The notes: generated by a model from the sequence alone, not told the origin. A DNA stretch of 64,000 nucleotides from Aminobacter aganoensis (GCF_014206975.1 NZ_JACHOU010000002.1:496001-560000), one strand, 5' to 3'; shown: positions 49,552-60,373, counted from the first letter of the stretch. Numbers and translations: made by a program.

Positions 49552-52440
49552 TTGTCGAAGCATTTCCTGCTGGCGCCCTTGTTTGCGCTCATCGTTTCCA
49601 TGATCGCCAGTGTCTGCGCGGTGTCGCCGGCACTCGCCGTGGAACCGATCAAGATCTCCCGTGACGACGTCGCGCTCAACCTCTCGGGCGCCGTCGAAAT
49701 CTACCGGAATCAGGGCGAGAACTTCCAGGTTTCGACAGCACCAGGCCTCGACGGCATCGTGCGCCGCATCGAGGTCGAGGCCAACGACAAGCGTTCGTCC
49801 GGCGACTGGGCGGTCTTCGCGCTTGCCAACACCACCGACCAGGTCATCGACCGCCTGATCGTCGCGCCGCATTTCCGTCTTGTCGGCTCGGGCGTGTTCT
49901 GGCCCGACCTCGGCTCGAGCCGCATCGCCGCCATCACGCCGAGCGAGGGCTTTGCCCTTGACCGCCAAGCCAGCCCCGACGCCGACGTGTTCCTGGTCAC
50001 GCTCAACCCGAATTCGGTGGTGACCTTCATCGCCGAACTCGCCTCGCCCAAGCTGCCGCAGGTCTATCTGTGGGAACCGGAGGCCTACAAGGACACGGTC
50101 AATTCCTACACGCTGTTCCGCGGCATCGTCATCGGCATTGCAGGCCTGCTCGCGCTGTTCCTGACCATCCTGTTCGTCGTCAAGGGAACCTCGATGTTCC
50201 CGGCGACCGCCGCACTCGCCTGGGCGGTGCTCGCCTACATCTGCGTCGACTTCGGCTTCCTCAACAAGGTCATCGAGGTCTCGCCCGGCAACGAGCAGAT
50301 ATGGCGGGCGGGAACCGAGGTGGCGCTGGCTGGAACCTTCGTCGTCTTCCTGTTCGCCTATCTTAACCTCAACCGCTGGCATGGCCATTTCAGCTACGGC
50401 GCCTTCGTCTGGATCATCGGCCTGCTGCTGATCGCCGGCGTCGCCATCATCGATCCCGCCGTCGCCGCCGGCATCGCGCGCATTTCCTTCGCCGCGACCG
50501 CGCTGACCGGCCTCGGGCTGATCGTCTATCTCAGCATCCGCGGCTACGACCGTGCCATCATGCTGGTTCCCAGTTGGGCGATGGTCCTGATCTGGCTGAG
50601 CGGCTCGTGGATGGCGATCACCGGCGTGCTCGACAACGACATCGTCCAGCCCGCCCTCGGCGGCGGCCTGATCCTCATCATCCTGCTCATCGGCTTCACC
50701 GTCATGCAGCATGCCTTCGCCGGCGGCGGGGCGCATCAGGGCCTGTTCAGCGACATGGAGCGGCAGGCCCTGGCGATTTCGGGCTCCGGCGACATCGTCT
50801 GGGACTGGGACGTGCTGCGCGACCGCGTCGTCACCCGCCCCGACGTGTCGATCCAGCTGGGCCTGGCACCCAACAGCCTTGGCGGGGCCGCGCGCAACTG
50901 GCTGCCCGTGCTGCATTCCGACGATCGCGACACGTTCCGGACGACGCTCGACGTCGTGCTGGAGCACCGCCGTGGCCGGGTGTCGCAAAGTTTCCGCCTG
51001 CGTGGCGCCGACGGCCACTATCACTGGTTCTCGCTCAGGGCGCGGCCGGTGATCGGCTCCGATGGCGAAGTGATCCGCTGCGTCGGCACGATGGTCGACG
51101 TCACCGAGCAGAAAAAATCGGAAGAGCGGCTCCTGCACGACGCCGTGCACGACAACCTGACCGGCCTACCCAATCGCGAACTGTACATGAACCGGCTCGA
51201 GGCGATCATCTCGATCGCCCGCACCGAGGAAAAGGTGCGGCCGTCGGTCTTCGTCATCGACATCGACCGCTTCAAGCTGGTCAATGACGGCCTCGGCATC
51301 TCCGCCGGCGACACGATCCTGCTGACCATCGCGCGACGCCTGCACCGCCTGCTCAAGCCGAAGGACTCGCTGTCGCGCTTCGCCGGCGACCAGTTCGCCC
51401 TGATGCTGCTGTCGGAGCAGGACCCCACCCGCATCGCCGCCGTCGCCGACGCCATCAAGCAGGCGATCAAGGCGCCGATCACCTTCGCCAAGCGCGAGAT
51501 CGTGCTCACCGCCTCCGTCGGCCTGATCACCTGGACCACCGCCCAGGCCTCGGCCGAGGACATGGTCAAGGACGCCGAGCTTGCCATGCATCAGGCCAAG
51601 CGTTTCGGCGGCGACCGCATCGAACCGTTCCGCCCGGCTTTCCGCACCGTCGGCACCGACCGCCTGCAGCTCGAATCGGATCTCCGGCGCGCCATCGAGC
51701 GCAAGGAGTTCACGCTAGCCTACCAGCCGATCGTGCGGCTCGAGGACGGCACCGTCGCCGGCTTCGAGGCGTTGCTCAGGTGGGACCACCCGCGCCGCGG
51801 CATGATCCCGCCGGGCGACTTCATTCCGGTTGCCGAGAGCTGCGGCCTGATCGTCCAGCTTGGCCTGTTTGCCATGCAGCGCGCGGCCGACGACCTCGCC
51901 GACTGGCAGAAGCAGATCAACGACGCCCCGCTCTCCGTTTCGGTCAACCTGTCGAGCCGTCAGCTGATCCGCCGCGACCTCGTCAGCGACGTCCGGTCGG
52001 TCATCGCGCGGGCCAACCTCAAGCCGCGCTGCTTCCGCCTCGAACTCACCGAATCGCTGGTCATGGACAATCCCGAGCAGACCAACCACGTGCTGACCAA
52101 GCTGAAGCAGCTTGGCATCGGCCTGTCGCTCGACGATTTCGGCACCGGCTACTCATCCCTCGCCTACCTGACCCGCTTCCCCTTCGACACCATCAAGATC
52201 GACAAGAGCTTCGTCGACGACACCTCGCCCAAGCGCGCGGTGCTGATCAAGTCGATGGTCAACATGGCTCACGAACTGGGGCTGTCGGTCGTCGCCGAAG
52301 GCATCTCCGACGAAAGCGACGCGCTGGAGCTGCGCCAGATGGGCTGCGAATATGTGCAGAGCTTCATGTTCGGCGCGCCGATACCGGGCGACCAGGCGCT
52401 CAAGATGCTGAAGGAACAGTACCCGCTCGCTCAGGCGTGA
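49552..52440 (+). CDS. Membrane EAL-domain c-di-GMP phosphodiesterase with 7TM, PAS and degenerate GGDEF
   Basis: This 962-aa protein has a signal peptide ([19 protein letters not shown]), a periplasmic domain of about 150 residues, seven helices at about 185-390 (7TMR-DISM-like), a PAS domain at about 405-525, then GGDEF and EAL. The GGDEF site reads A611-G-D-Q-F615, so the cyclase is probably inactive. The EAL motif E739-A-L is intact, with [30 protein letters not shown] and IKIDKSFV, so phosphodiesterase activity is likely. The TTG at 49552 is chosen: it gives a clean signal peptide and lies two bases after the GNAT stop. Confidence 0.88.
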   Translation: MSKHFLLAPLFALIVSMIASVCAVSPALAVEPIKISRDDVALNLSGAVEIYRNQGENFQVSTAPGLDGIVRRIEVEANDKRSSGDWAVFALANTTDQVIDRLIVAPHFRLVGSGVFWPDLGSSRIAAITPSEGFALDRQASPDADVFLVTLNPNSVVTFIAELASPKLPQVYLWEPEAYKDTVNSYTLFRGIVIGIAGLLALFLTILFVVKGTSMFPATAALAWAVLAYICVDFGFLNKVIEVSPGNEQIWRAGTEVALAGTFVVFLFAYLNLNRWHGHFSYGAFVWIIGLLLIAGVAIIDPAVAAGIARISFAATALTGLGLIVYLSIRGYDRAIMLVPSWAMVLIWLSGSWMAITGVLDNDIVQPALGGGLILIILLIGFTVMQHAFAGGGAHQGLFSDMERQALAISGSGDIVWDWDVLRDRVVTRPDVSIQLGLAPNSLGGAARNWLPVLHSDDRDTFRTTLDVVLEHRRGRVSQSFRLRGADGHYHWFSLRARPVIGSDGEVIRCVGTMVDVTEQKKSEERLLHDAVHDNLTGLPNRELYMNRLEAIISIARTEEKVRPSVFVIDIDRFKLVNDGLGISAGDTILLTIARRLHRLLKPKDSLSRFAGDQFALMLLSEQDPTRIAAVADAIKQAIKAPITFAKREIVLTASVGLITWTTAQASAEDMVKDAELAMHQAKRFGGDRIEPFRPAFRTVGTDRLQLESDLRRAIERKEFTLAYQPIVRLEDGTVAGFEALLRWDHPRRGMIPPGDFIPVAESCGLIVQLGLFAMQRAADDLADWQKQINDAPLSVSVNLSSRQLIRRDLVSDVRSVIARANLKPRCFRLELTESLVMDNPEQTNHVLTKLKQLGIGLSLDDFGTGYSSLAYLTRFPFDTIKIDKSFVDDTSPKRAVLIKSMVNMAHELGLSVVAEGISDESDALELRQMGCEYVQSFMFGAPIPGDQALKMLKEQYPLAQA

Positions 52441-53039
52441 CCGGCTGCCGTGCTCAATCGCGCCAGGTCGATGCCGAGCGTCGCCAGGATGCGGTCATAT
52501 TTGCGGTCGATGTCGGCGTCGAACAAAAGCTCCGACGTCGCCGGGCAGGTCAGCCAGCCATTCTCGGCGATCTCGCTTTCGAGCTGGCCCGCACCCCAGC
52601 CTGAATAGCCAAGCGCCATCAGCGCATGGCGCGGCCCGCGGCCGGCGGAAATCGCGCGCAGGATGTCAACGGTCGCCGTCAGGCAGATCTCGTCCGAGAC
52701 CGGCAGCGAGGACTCGACCTTGTAGTCGTCGCTGTGCAGCACGAAGCCACGGCTGCGGTCGACCGGCCCGCCATTGCGGACGATGAAGTCCTTGGCCTTC
52801 ATCGGCAGCCGGATCGCCTCCTGCTCGTCGAGAATGCCAAGCTGGACCAGGAGATCGGGAAAGAGCAGCGGCTGGACCTGGTTGATGATCAGGCCCATGG
52901 CGCCCTCGTCGCTATGGGCGCAGATGTAGATGACGGCGCGCGAGAACCTGTCGTCCTTCATGCCGGGCATGGCAATGAGGAACTGGTCATCGAGAAAACC
53001 GCGCTGCGATGCGCCTTTTTTCTGGCGTAAGAGGTCCAT
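52431..53039 (-). CDS. YqgE/AlgH-family protein
   Basis: The 202-aa protein matches YqgE/AlgH, whose biochemical role is still unclear. Recognisable are [46 protein letters not shown] and [13 protein letters not shown]. The ATG at 53039 is preferred over a TTG at 53045. Its 3' end overlaps that of the EAL gene by 10 bases in a convergent arrangement. Confidence 0.92.
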   Translation of the reverse strand: MDLLRQKKGASQRGFLDDQFLIAMPGMKDDRFSRAVIYICAHSDEGAMGLIINQVQPLLFPDLLVQLGILDEQEAIRLPMKAKDFIVRNGGPVDRSRGFVLHSDDYKVESSLPVSDEICLTATVDILRAISAGRGPRHALMALGYSGWGAGQLESEIAENGWLTCPATSELLFDADIDRKYDRILATLGIDLARLSTAAGHA

Positions 53040-53187
53040 AGCCAAGGGTAACGCGTTTCCCGCTGTCTTGAAAGATGGCTCAAGGGGACTACGCGCTCAC
53101 CTTTGGCCCACGGCGTCACGCAAATATGATGGCGACGTGACCCAAAGGCATGTTGCGCGGACCGACGGAGGCTATCAAATCACCGCC

Positions 53188-53994
53188 ATGAAATTCACGC
53201 TCCCGCTCGCCCTCTGCCTCGGCACCGTTTCTCTGGCCGCTGGCCCCGCCCATGCATCGTCGTCCGCCTGGTTCGAGACCGACGGCGGCCGGTTCCGGCT
53301 GGTGACGTCCGGTCAGCCCGACGCCTCGGGCAAGCTCCAGGGCGTGCTCGACATCGAGCTCAAGCCCGGCTGGAAAACCTATTGGCGCGACCCCGGCAAT
53401 TCCGGCGTGCCGCCGCAGATCGACCTGTCGGCCAGCAGCAACGTCTCGGGGGCCGAAATCTCGTACCCTGCCCCCCAGCGCCACGATGACGGCTATGCCA
53501 AATGGGCCGGCTACGACTTCCCGGTCCGTCTGCCGGTCAGCTTCACCGTCCCGGCACCGGGCGAGCCGACAGCAATCAAGGCCGACGTGTTTCTCGGCAT
53601 CTGCGAGACCATCTGCGTGCCGGTACAGGCGCGACTGGAGATCGACCCTGCCGCAGATCCCGCCAATGCCGGCGATGCCGCGCTGGTGACGGCAGCACTT
53701 GCCGCGCTCCCGTCGGGCGCCCAGCCCGATTTCGGCGCCACCCTGTCGCCCGCTCGGCGCGAAACAATCTCGATCGAGGCAATCGCGCCCGGCGACCCCG
53801 AAGGCATCGATCTCTTCCTTGCCGGCGTCGACGGCTACCAGTTCGGCACGCCCGAGCGGCACGAGCAAGCCGGCAAGCTCACCTTCTCGCTGAAGGTGAT
53901 CGACCGGCCTGCGACAAAGCCCGCCGGGAAGGGCATCCCCTATACCCTGACCAGTTCCGGCGGTGCGGTGGAAGGATACCTCGCCTACCCCTGA
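53188..53994 (+). CDS. DsbD N-terminal-domain-like periplasmic protein
   Basis: The 268-aa protein has a signal peptide (MKFTLPLALCLGTVSLAAG, cleaved after AHA) and a domain like the N-terminal part of DsbD, with the cysteine pair in FLGICETICVPV. The membrane and C-terminal thioredoxin parts of full DsbD are absent. It may take electrons from another thiol carrier in the periplasm, which is inference. It lies upstream of the peroxiredoxin gene. The ATG at 53188 has no close ribosome site; GGAGG is 17 bases away. Confidence 0.8.
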   Translation: MKFTLPLALCLGTVSLAAGPAHASSSAWFETDGGRFRLVTSGQPDASGKLQGVLDIELKPGWKTYWRDPGNSGVPPQIDLSASSNVSGAEISYPAPQRHDDGYAKWAGYDFPVRLPVSFTVPAPGEPTAIKADVFLGICETICVPVQARLEIDPAADPANAGDAALVTAALAALPSGAQPDFGATLSPARRETISIEAIAPGDPEGIDLFLAGVDGYQFGTPERHEQAGKLTFSLKVIDRPATKPAGKGIPYTLTSSGGAVEGYLAYP

Positions 53995-54093
53995 ACCCCT
54001 CGGCGAACCGCCGGCCATTGGATATCCGAAGCATCTGCGCTAGTGGATCGCTGGGGTCTACCCGACTTCAATCACATTGCCACGAGGACCGAC

Positions 54094-54579
54094 ATGACCA
54101 TTTCGATCGGCGACAAGCTGCCCAGCGCCACCTTCAAGACGATGACCGCCGACGGCGCCAGGAATCTCACCACCGAAGAAATCTTCGCCGGCAAGAAGGT
54201 CGTGCTGTTTGCGGTGCCAGGTGCCTTCACGCCCACCTGCAGCAACAATCACCTGCCCGGCTACGTCGAGAACCATGACGCCATCGTCGCGCGCGGCGTC
54301 GACACCATCGCGGTGGTCTCGGTCAACGACGTGCATGTCATGGGCGCCTGGGCGCGGTTCAGCGGCGGCGAAGGCAAGGTGCAGTTCCTCGCCGACGGCA
54401 GCGGCGATTTCGCCCGCGCGATCGGCCTCGACATGGATCTGTCGGCAGCCGGCATGGGCCTGCGCTCGAAGCGCTATTCGATGATCGTCGAAGACGGCAA
54501 GGTCGCCCAGCTCAACCTCGAAGGCACGCCCGGCCAGGCGGTCGATTCGGGCGCGGCCCGCATTCTCGAACAGCTCTGA
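54094..54579 (+). CDS. Peroxiredoxin, Prx5 type
   Basis: This 161-aa thiol peroxidase reduces peroxides. The peroxidatic Cys is C49 in PGAFTPTCSNNHLP, the Prx5/AhpE-like motif. It is the only Cys in the protein, so a partner such as glutaredoxin or thioredoxin must resolve it. GAGGA lies before the ATG at 54094. It is convergent with rnhA and downstream of the DsbD-N-like gene, with a 99-base gap. Confidence 0.92.
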   Translation: MTISIGDKLPSATFKTMTADGARNLTTEEIFAGKKVVLFAVPGAFTPTCSNNHLPGYVENHDAIVARGVDTIAVVSVNDVHVMGAWARFSGGEGKVQFLADGSGDFARAIGLDMDLSAAGMGLRSKRYSMIVEDGKVAQLNLEGTPGQAVDSGAARILEQL

Positions 54580-54641
54580 CATGAAAATGGCGCGCTGCCT
54601 TCAGGCGGCGCGCCCCACTCAGGCCTGGCAGAAGTCCGAGC

Positions 54642-55094
54642 CTACGTTCTGCTGCGGCCGTTCTTGAACGGCGCCATGCCCTCGCGCGCCAGTTCGTCGG
54701 CGCGTTCGTTCTCGGGATGGCCGGCATGGCCCTTGACCCAGTGCCAGGTCACCTTGTGGCGCCTATTGGCCTCGTCCAGCGCCTGCCACAGCTCGCCGTT
54801 CTTGACCGGCTTCTTGTCGGCGGTCTTCCAGCCGTTCTTCTTCCAGCCGTGGATCCACTTCGAGATCCCGTCCATGACGTATTTGCTGTCGGTGTGCAGG
54901 TCGATCTCGCACGGCTCCTTGAGGGAGTTCAGCGCGGAGATGGCAGCCAGCAGTTCCATGCGGTTGTTGGTGGTCTCGGCCTCGCCGCCCGACAGCTCCT
55001 TGACCTTGGCCTTGTAGCGCATGATCGCGCCCCAACCGCCCGGACCCGGATTGCCCGAGCAGGCGCCATCGGTGAAAATTTCAACTTGCTTCAT
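54642..55094 (-). CDS. rnhA: Ribonuclease HI
   Basis: It degrades the RNA strand of RNA-DNA hybrids, including primers and R-loops. The 150-aa length is typical. Active-site residues are D9 ([14 protein letters not shown]), E47 (NNRMELLA), D69 (HTDSKYV) and the late Asp in [11 protein letters not shown]. It overlaps thrB by ATGA and is the last gene of the minus-strand run. Confidence 0.97.
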   Translation of the reverse strand: MKQVEIFTDGACSGNPGPGGWGAIMRYKAKVKELSGGEAETTNNRMELLAAISALNSLKEPCEIDLHTDSKYVMDGISKWIHGWKKNGWKTADKKPVKNGELWQALDEANRRHKVTWHWVKGHAGHPENERADELAREGMAPFKNGRSRT

Positions 55095-56053
55095 TTCAGT
55101 CCGTATTCCTGGGCGGACTTGATCGTCCTGTGGAAGCGCATACGGCGTATGTATTCCGAAGGATCGCGCTTCATCACCAGCCCGCCATCCGGCACCGTCA
55201 GCCAGTCATACAGCCTGGTCAGCATGAAGCGCAGGGCCGAGCCGCGCGCCAGGATGGGCAGCGCCGCCTTCTCGTCCTCGCTCAGCGGCCGGACGCTCTG
55301 GTAGCCGTCCAGCAGCGCCGTGCCCTTGGTCAGGTTGAAGGAAAAATCCTTCTCGAAGCACCAGGCGTTGAGGCAGGTGGCGAGATCGTAGGCGTAGAGG
55401 TCGTTGCAGGCGAAATAGAAGTCGATCAGGCCCGACAGCCTGTCACCGAGGAAAAAAACGTTGTCGGGAAACAGGTCGGCGTGGATGACGCCGGAGGGCA
55501 GATCCTTCGGCCAGTTCTTCTCGAACTCGGCAAAGTCGGCATCGACCTCTTTGGCAAGGCCCGGCTCGACCTCGTCGGCGCGCGGGTGCGCGGCGTCCCA
55601 GAGCTTGCGCCAGCCGTCGATGGCGAGCGCGTTCGGCCGCGTCATCGCAAAATCCTTGCCGGCGACATGCAGTTCGGCCAGCGCCCGGCCGACCTCGCGG
55701 CAATGCACGACCTGGGGCCGGCGCAGCCACATGCCTTCCAGGAAGGTGATGATGACGGCGGGACGGCCGGCCAGCATGCCGATGACGTTGCCGTCCTTGC
55801 CGTCCACCGGCAGCGGGCAGGAAATGCCCTTGTGGGCGAGGTGCTGCATCAGGCCGAGGAAGAACGGCAGGTCGGACTTCTCGACGCGCTTTTCGTAGAG
55901 CGTCAGGATGTAGGAGCCTGTCGTCGTGTGCAGCAGGAAGTTGGTGTTCTCGGTCCCCTCGGCGATGCCCTTGTAGGACAGCAGGTCGCCGACCGGATAG
56001 TTGCGCAGGAACGCCTCGAGTTCGCCCTCGCCGACATCGGTATAGACAGCCAT
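55091..56053 (-). CDS. thrB: Homoserine kinase (aminoglycoside-phosphotransferase fold)
   Basis: It phosphorylates homoserine before threonine synthase acts. The 320-aa protein is the APH-like ThrB type common in alphaproteobacteria and not the GHMP type. The catalytic region [14 protein letters not shown] and metal Asp in GLIDFYFA are visible, with the N-terminal GTENTNFLL nucleotide loop. It shares a single base with ispH upstream and overlaps rnhA downstream. Confidence 0.95.
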   Translation of the reverse strand: MAVYTDVGEGELEAFLRNYPVGDLLSYKGIAEGTENTNFLLHTTTGSYILTLYEKRVEKSDLPFFLGLMQHLAHKGISCPLPVDGKDGNVIGMLAGRPAVIITFLEGMWLRRPQVVHCREVGRALAELHVAGKDFAMTRPNALAIDGWRKLWDAAHPRADEVEPGLAKEVDADFAEFEKNWPKDLPSGVIHADLFPDNVFFLGDRLSGLIDFYFACNDLYAYDLATCLNAWCFEKDFSFNLTKGTALLDGYQSVRPLSEDEKAALPILARGSALRFMLTRLYDWLTVPDGGLVMKRDPSEYIRRMRFHRTIKSAQEYGLK

Positions 56054-57063
56054 CAGCCGTTACCGTTGACAAAGGCCATGTCGGCCGGCGTCAGCTCGAC
56101 GTCGCGCAATACCCGCATCACAGGGAAGTCCTCCGTCTCGGTCGCCGTGATGGCGAGTTCCACGTTCACCTCGAAGCGCTCGCGGAAGGCGTTGATGATC
56201 TCGTCGACGATGATCTCCGGTGCCGAAGCGCCCGCCGACAGGCCCAGCGTAGCGATGCCGCCGATGTCGTTCCACGGGATCTCCGACGCGCGCTGGACCA
56301 GCAGCGACATCCTGGCCCCTGCCCGCTCGGCGACTTCGACGAGGCGGCGCGAATTGGACGAATTGGGCGCACCGACGACGAGATAGAGATCGGCGCCCGG
56401 CGCCGTTTCCTTGACCGCATCCTGGCGGTTGGTCGTGGCGTAGCAGATCGATTCGGCGGCGGGCGCCTGCAAGGCCGGGAACTTCTCCTGCAGCGCCTTC
56501 AGGATGCCCGCGGTGTCTTCCACCGACAGAGTCGTCTGGGTGACGAAGCCGAGCGCCTCAGGATCGGCAGGCGTGAAGTTGCGGACGTCGGCCTCGGTTT
56601 CGATCAGCGTGACCGCGCCATCGTCCAGCTGGCCCATGGTGCCGATCACCTCCGGGTGCCCGGCATGGCCGATCAGCAGCACGTGGCGTCCCTTGCGCTG
56701 GTGGCGCATCGCCTGCTTGTGCACCTTGGAGACCAGCGGACAGGTCGCATCGAGATAGAACAGGTTGCGCGCCACGGCATCCGCCGGCACCGACTTCGGC
56801 ACGCCATGGGCGGAGAACACGACAGGCGCATCGTGGTGCTCGTCGGGGATTTCGCTCAGTTCCTCGATGAAGACGGCACCCAGGTTCTGCAACCCCTCGA
56901 CGACGTAGCGGTTGTGCACGATCTCGTGGCGCACATAGACCGGCGCGCCGTATTTCTTGAGCGCCAGCACGACGATCTGGATGGCGCGGTCGACGCCGGC
57001 GCAAAAGCCGCGCGGCTGGCAGAGCCTGATGGTCAGGGGCGGTTTTGCAGAGGTCTGGAGCAT
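56053..57063 (-). CDS. ispH: 4-hydroxy-3-methylbut-2-enyl diphosphate reductase
   Basis: This [4Fe-4S] enzyme makes IPP and DMAPP at the end of the MEP isoprenoid pathway. The 336-aa protein has its three cluster cysteines: C21 in [12 protein letters not shown], one in [11 protein letters not shown] and one in [11 protein letters not shown]. The acid Glu is in the late SAGASAPE region. It lies between SURF1 and thrB in the minus-strand run, a frequent rhizobial order. Confidence 0.97.
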   Translation of the reverse strand: MLQTSAKPPLTIRLCQPRGFCAGVDRAIQIVVLALKKYGAPVYVRHEIVHNRYVVEGLQNLGAVFIEELSEIPDEHHDAPVVFSAHGVPKSVPADAVARNLFYLDATCPLVSKVHKQAMRHQRKGRHVLLIGHAGHPEVIGTMGQLDDGAVTLIETEADVRNFTPADPEALGFVTQTTLSVEDTAGILKALQEKFPALQAPAAESICYATTNRQDAVKETAPGADLYLVVGAPNSSNSRRLVEVAERAGARMSLLVQRASEIPWNDIGGIATLGLSAGASAPEIIVDEIINAFRERFEVNVELAITATETEDFPVMRVLRDVELTPADMAFVNGNG

Positions 57064-57133
57064 GTGATCCGGTTCTTCGTTCCGTGCCGAAATGATGTCT
57101 GCGGCCCTGTGCTGTCAAGGCCGGCAGGTGCTG

Positions 57134-57889
57134 TCATTTGCTTTCCGGCCGCCGCAGCAACCAGAAGCCCATGACGCCCAGCAGTGCCGCCGCCAAGCCG
57201 TACCAGGTGACCGCATATTGCAGGTGGTTGTTCGGCATATCGACCATGGTGACGCCGCCCACCGGAAGGCCGCCCGGGTTCGGCGTCTTGTCGGCATCGA
57301 CGAAGAACGGCACCACGGCCGCATCCGCCGGCAGGCCCGCAGTCGCCGCCATGACGCCGAGGTCCTTCCAGTAGAAGACGTTCTTTGCCAGGTCGTTGTC
57401 CGGCACCAGCGAGCCTGGCTTGCCCGCCAGCGGATTGCGCGCCAGGCCGGTGATGCTGACGGGGCCGGTGACCTGGCCCACCGGCCGCTTGGCCGCATCC
57501 TTGAAATCATAGGGAACGAAGCCGCGGTTCACCATGACGAAGCGGCCGTCGTCCAGCTTGAGCGGGGTATAGACGTAGAAGCCGGACTGGCCTTCCCAGG
57601 TGGCGAGGAAATGCCGTTCGCCGGCGTGCTCGAAGGTTCCCGAAAGCGTCACCGGCCAATAGTCGACATCACCGGTGGCGCGGTACTTCACTTCCATTTC
57701 AGCCAGCCGCAGCGGCTGCATCTGCGTGCGCTCGTTGATCTGGGCGATCAGCCCCTCTTTCCAGTTCAGGCGCTCGACCTGCCAGCTGCCGAGCCCGATC
57801 AGCAGCGCAAAGGCGATCGTGCCGAGCACGAGCATCAGAACGCGGCCGGAGCGGCGCGCCGGCGCAGGCAAGGTATTCTGTTCGATCAT
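57134..57889 (-). CDS. SURF1-family cytochrome oxidase assembly protein
   Basis: The 251-aa protein has one helix at each end (VLMLVLGTIAFALLIGLGSW and YAVTWYGLAAALLGVMGFW) and a periplasmic middle with the SURF1 motifs WQVERLNWKEGLI and VNRGFVPYDF. In bacteria SURF1 helps put heme a into oxidase subunit I. The ATG at 57889 overlaps the DUF983 stop by ATGA. The open frame to 58201 is antisense-like. Confidence 0.93.
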   Translation of the reverse strand: MIEQNTLPAPARRSGRVLMLVLGTIAFALLIGLGSWQVERLNWKEGLIAQINERTQMQPLRLAEMEVKYRATGDVDYWPVTLSGTFEHAGERHFLATWEGQSGFYVYTPLKLDDGRFVMVNRGFVPYDFKDAAKRPVGQVTGPVSITGLARNPLAGKPGSLVPDNDLAKNVFYWKDLGVMAATAGLPADAAVVPFFVDADKTPNPGGLPVGGVTMVDMPNNHLQYAVTWYGLAAALLGVMGFWLLRRPESK

Positions 57890-58272
57890 TGGCCCTTGTC
57901 CAAACGCCCTTCGGCAGCCTTGTTGCGGTATTGCAGGGTGATCAGCACGCCCTTGATCAAGCGAAGGGAGCCGAGGCTGAGCACGAGCGTCAGCGGTATC
58001 CACAAGAGCAGATGGAGCCACAGCGGCGGCGACAGCGTCACCTCCATCCAGAGCGCCAGACCGACGACGACGAAACCGATGATCAGGATGACGAAGACGG
58101 CGGGACCGTCCCCGGCATCGGCAAAGGAATAGTCGAGGCGGCATACGCCGCATTGCTTGGCGACGGTCAGGAAGCCCGAAAACAGCCTGCCTACGCCGCA
58201 ACGCGGGCAGCGCCCCTTGAGACCCGCCGCCACCGGCTCGACCGGCGGCCAGATCGCCTTGTCTTCACTCAT
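57886..58272 (-). CDS. DUF983 membrane protein
   Basis: This 128-aa protein has an N-terminal zinc-ribbon-like pair (GRCPRCGVGRLF and KQCGVCRLDY) followed by two hydrophobic segments (AVFVILIIGFVVVGLALWM and PLWLHLLLWIPLTLVLSLG). DUF983 genes are often next to oxidase genes in alphaproteobacteria, but their role is not established. The ATG at 58272 overlaps the L,D-transpeptidase stop. Confidence 0.88.
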   Translation of the reverse strand: MSEDKAIWPPVEPVAAGLKGRCPRCGVGRLFSGFLTVAKQCGVCRLDYSFADAGDGPAVFVILIIGFVVVGLALWMEVTLSPPLWLHLLLWIPLTLVLSLGSLRLIKGVLITLQYRNKAAEGRLDKGQ

Positions 58273-58760
58273 GGATTTATCTCGATGGGAGTGCCGTTTT
58301 CGACCATCTTCCAGATCTCCGCCATGTCCTCGTCGGTAACGGCGATACAGCCATTCGTCCAGTCGAACATCTGCATCAGCCAGGACCACCAGCCGAAACC
58401 TTTTGACTGGCCGTGGATCATAATCATTCCGCCGGGATCGACACCTGCCCTCTTTGCCGCAGCCTTGTCGTCAGCGTCGGGATAGGAGATGTGGATCGAC
58501 TTTGTGAAGGCGCTACCGGGGTTGCGCCAGTCGAGGACGTAGCGCCCCTCCGGCGTACGCTCGTCGCCCTCCTGGCGCTTGTGTCCGACAGGGTTTGCGC
58601 CCAGCGCCACCGCATAGCTGCGCACGACCTTATCGCCGGAGAGCAGTTCCAGCAGCCGCTCCGACTTGTCGACCCGCACCAGGTCGACGGCCTCGGCGCG
58701 GGCCATCGGCGCGGACGCGAACAGGGCAAGCAAAGGAAGAGCGAAGCGGCTGGTCAGCAT
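58269..58760 (-). CDS. L,D-transpeptidase (YkuD family)
   Basis: The 163-aa protein has a signal peptide (LLALFASAPMARA) and a YkuD domain. The catalytic motif is H116 in IMIHGQSKG and C138 in TNGCIAV. Such enzymes make 3-3 cross-links or attach proteins to peptidoglycan in the periplasm. It is small, essentially only the catalytic domain. The start is the ATG at 58760, although the frame is open to 59207 inside ctaE antisense sequence. It overlaps DUF983 by ATGA, an odd partner for cell-wall work. Confidence 0.88.
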   Translation of the reverse strand: MLTSRFALPLLALFASAPMARAEAVDLVRVDKSERLLELLSGDKVVRSYAVALGANPVGHKRQEGDERTPEGRYVLDWRNPGSAFTKSIHISYPDADDKAAAKRAGVDPGGMIMIHGQSKGFGWWSWLMQMFDWTNGCIAVTDEDMAEIWKMVENGTPIEINP

Positions 58761-58796
58761 CCCGGATGCTTGGCGCAAGAAAGCGCCCAAAAAGAG

Positions 58797-58824
58797 AAGG
58801 CGGCCGCGTTGCCGCGACCGCCTT
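58797..58824 (-). terminator. Stem-loop after ctaE, probable terminator
   Basis: AAGGCGG (58797-58803) and CCGCCTT (58818-58824) pair, with an inner GCG/CGC extension. The minus strand then reads TCTCTTTTTGG, a five-T run. It sits 19 bases beyond the ctaE stop and before the L,D-transpeptidase gene, so part of the oxidase transcript should end here. Confidence 0.7.
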
Positions 58825-58842
58825 GCTCGAAACGTCCCGGAC

Positions 58843-59727
58843 TTAGTGGACAGCGATGGTGCCGCCGACCGAACCCCAGATGTAGATCGCGGTGAACAGG
58901 AACAGCCACACCACGTCGACGAAGTGCCAGTACCAGGCAGCCGCCTCGAAGCCGAAATGCTGCTTCGACGTGAAGCCGCCGGCCATCGCACGGAACAGGC
59001 ACACCAGCAGGAAGATCGTGCCGATGATGACGTGGAAGCCGTGGAAGCCTGTCGCCATGAAGAAGGTCGCGCCGTAGATCGAATCCTTGAACGCGAACGG
59101 AGCGTGGATGTACTCGTAGGCCTGAACGAACGAGAACAGGACGCCAAGGCCGACTGTGAGCGCGAGGCCGTTGACGAGGCCCTTGCGGTCATCGTGCAGC
59201 AGGGCATGGTGCGCCCAGGTCACCGCCGTACCCGACAGAAGCAGGATGATGGTGTTGTAGAGCGGCAGATGGAAAGGATCGAGGATCTCGATGCCCTTGG
59301 GCGGCCACACGCCACCGGTGAACTCCGTGCGCATGACCTGCGTGGCCTCGCCCGGGAACAGGCTGGCGTCGAAGAAGGCCCAGAACCAGGCGACGAAGAA
59401 CATCACCTCGGAGGCGATGAACATGATCATGCCGTAGCGCAGGTGCAGCGACACGACACGCGTGTGGTGACCTTCGTTGCCTTCCTTGATGGTATCCGAC
59501 CACCAGCCGAACATCGTGTAGAGCACGACCAGCAGGCCGATCGCGAAGATCCAGTAATTGGCGTTCGCGACGTTGTAGCCGAAGATCGGGAACTCGGCGC
59601 CCTTCAAGTGCTGCATCCAGGCTACGCCGCCGAACGCCATGATGAGCGCGCCCAGCGAGCCGAGGAACGGCCACGGGCTTGGATCGATGATGTGGTAATC
59701 GTGATGTTTGGCGTGTGCGTCTGCCAT
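58843..59727 (-). CDS. ctaE: Cytochrome c oxidase subunit III
   Basis: It is an integral membrane subunit of the aa3 oxidase. The 294-aa protein has about seven helices with the family motifs [40 protein letters not shown] and [16 protein letters not shown], and ends [17 protein letters not shown]. It lies one base after ctaG. Confidence 0.96.
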   Translation of the reverse strand: MADAHAKHHDYHIIDPSPWPFLGSLGALIMAFGGVAWMQHLKGAEFPIFGYNVANANYWIFAIGLLVVLYTMFGWWSDTIKEGNEGHHTRVVSLHLRYGMIMFIASEVMFFVAWFWAFFDASLFPGEATQVMRTEFTGGVWPPKGIEILDPFHLPLYNTIILLLSGTAVTWAHHALLHDDRKGLVNGLALTVGLGVLFSFVQAYEYIHAPFAFKDSIYGATFFMATGFHGFHVIIGTIFLLVCLFRAMAGGFTSKQHFGFEAAAWYWHFVDVVWLFLFTAIYIWGSVGGTIAVH

Positions 59728-59728
59728 A

Positions 59729-60373
59729 TCAGCCCCCCGCTTTTCCGTCGAAATTGATAGTTTTGGTTTCGCCGTCGGCCTTGGGCGCGGCAGCTACGGG
59801 CTTTTCCCCCTCAATCGGGAAAAAGGTATAAGACAAGGTGATCGTCTTGATGTCCTTGAGTTCAGGGACATTGACGATTTCCGGATCGACGAAGAAGACG
59901 ACCGGCATGTCGAGCGTCTCGCCCGGCTTCAGCGTGGTGTCGGTGAAGCAGAAGCATTCGACCTTGTTGAAGTAGGCGCCGGCGAGATCGGGCGTGACGT
60001 TGAACGTCGCGCGGCCCTGCGTCGGCACGTCGAAGATGTTCTTGGCCACGTACTGGATCTGCGTCGTCTCGCCGATCTTGATCTGGACGTCGCGCGCCAC
60101 CGGCTTGAAATCCCAGGGCAGCCCGCCGGACGTATTGGCGTCGAAGCGGACAGTGATCGTGCGATCCAGGATCTTGTCAGAATACTGCTCGACGCGCTGC
60201 GTCGTGCCGCCATAGCCGGTGATCTGGCAGAACATCGCGTAGAGCGGAACCGCCGCATAGGCCATGCCGACCATGCCGCCGACAAAGGCGATGCACATGC
60301 CGGCAACCATGCGATTGGAGCGCTGCTTCTTGGCGTCGGCGGCCTGCGTTTCGTTGGGCATGCTGTCACTCAT
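59729..60373 (-). CDS. ctaG: Cytochrome c oxidase assembly protein CtaG (Cox11 type)
   Basis: It delivers copper to CuB of subunit I. The 214-aa protein has one N-terminal helix ([20 protein letters not shown]) followed by [14 protein letters not shown] with the first Cys. The periplasmic domain has the copper motif [16 protein letters not shown] with two Cys. The ATG at 60373 overlaps the coxF-like stop by ATGA. Confidence 0.96.
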   Translation of the reverse strand: MSDSMPNETQAADAKKQRSNRMVAGMCIAFVGGMVGMAYAAVPLYAMFCQITGYGGTTQRVEQYSDKILDRTITVRFDANTSGGLPWDFKPVARDVQIKIGETTQIQYVAKNIFDVPTQGRATFNVTPDLAGAYFNKVECFCFTDTTLKPGETLDMPVVFFVDPEIVNVPELKDIKTITLSYTFFPIEGEKPVAAAPKADGETKTINFDGKAGG

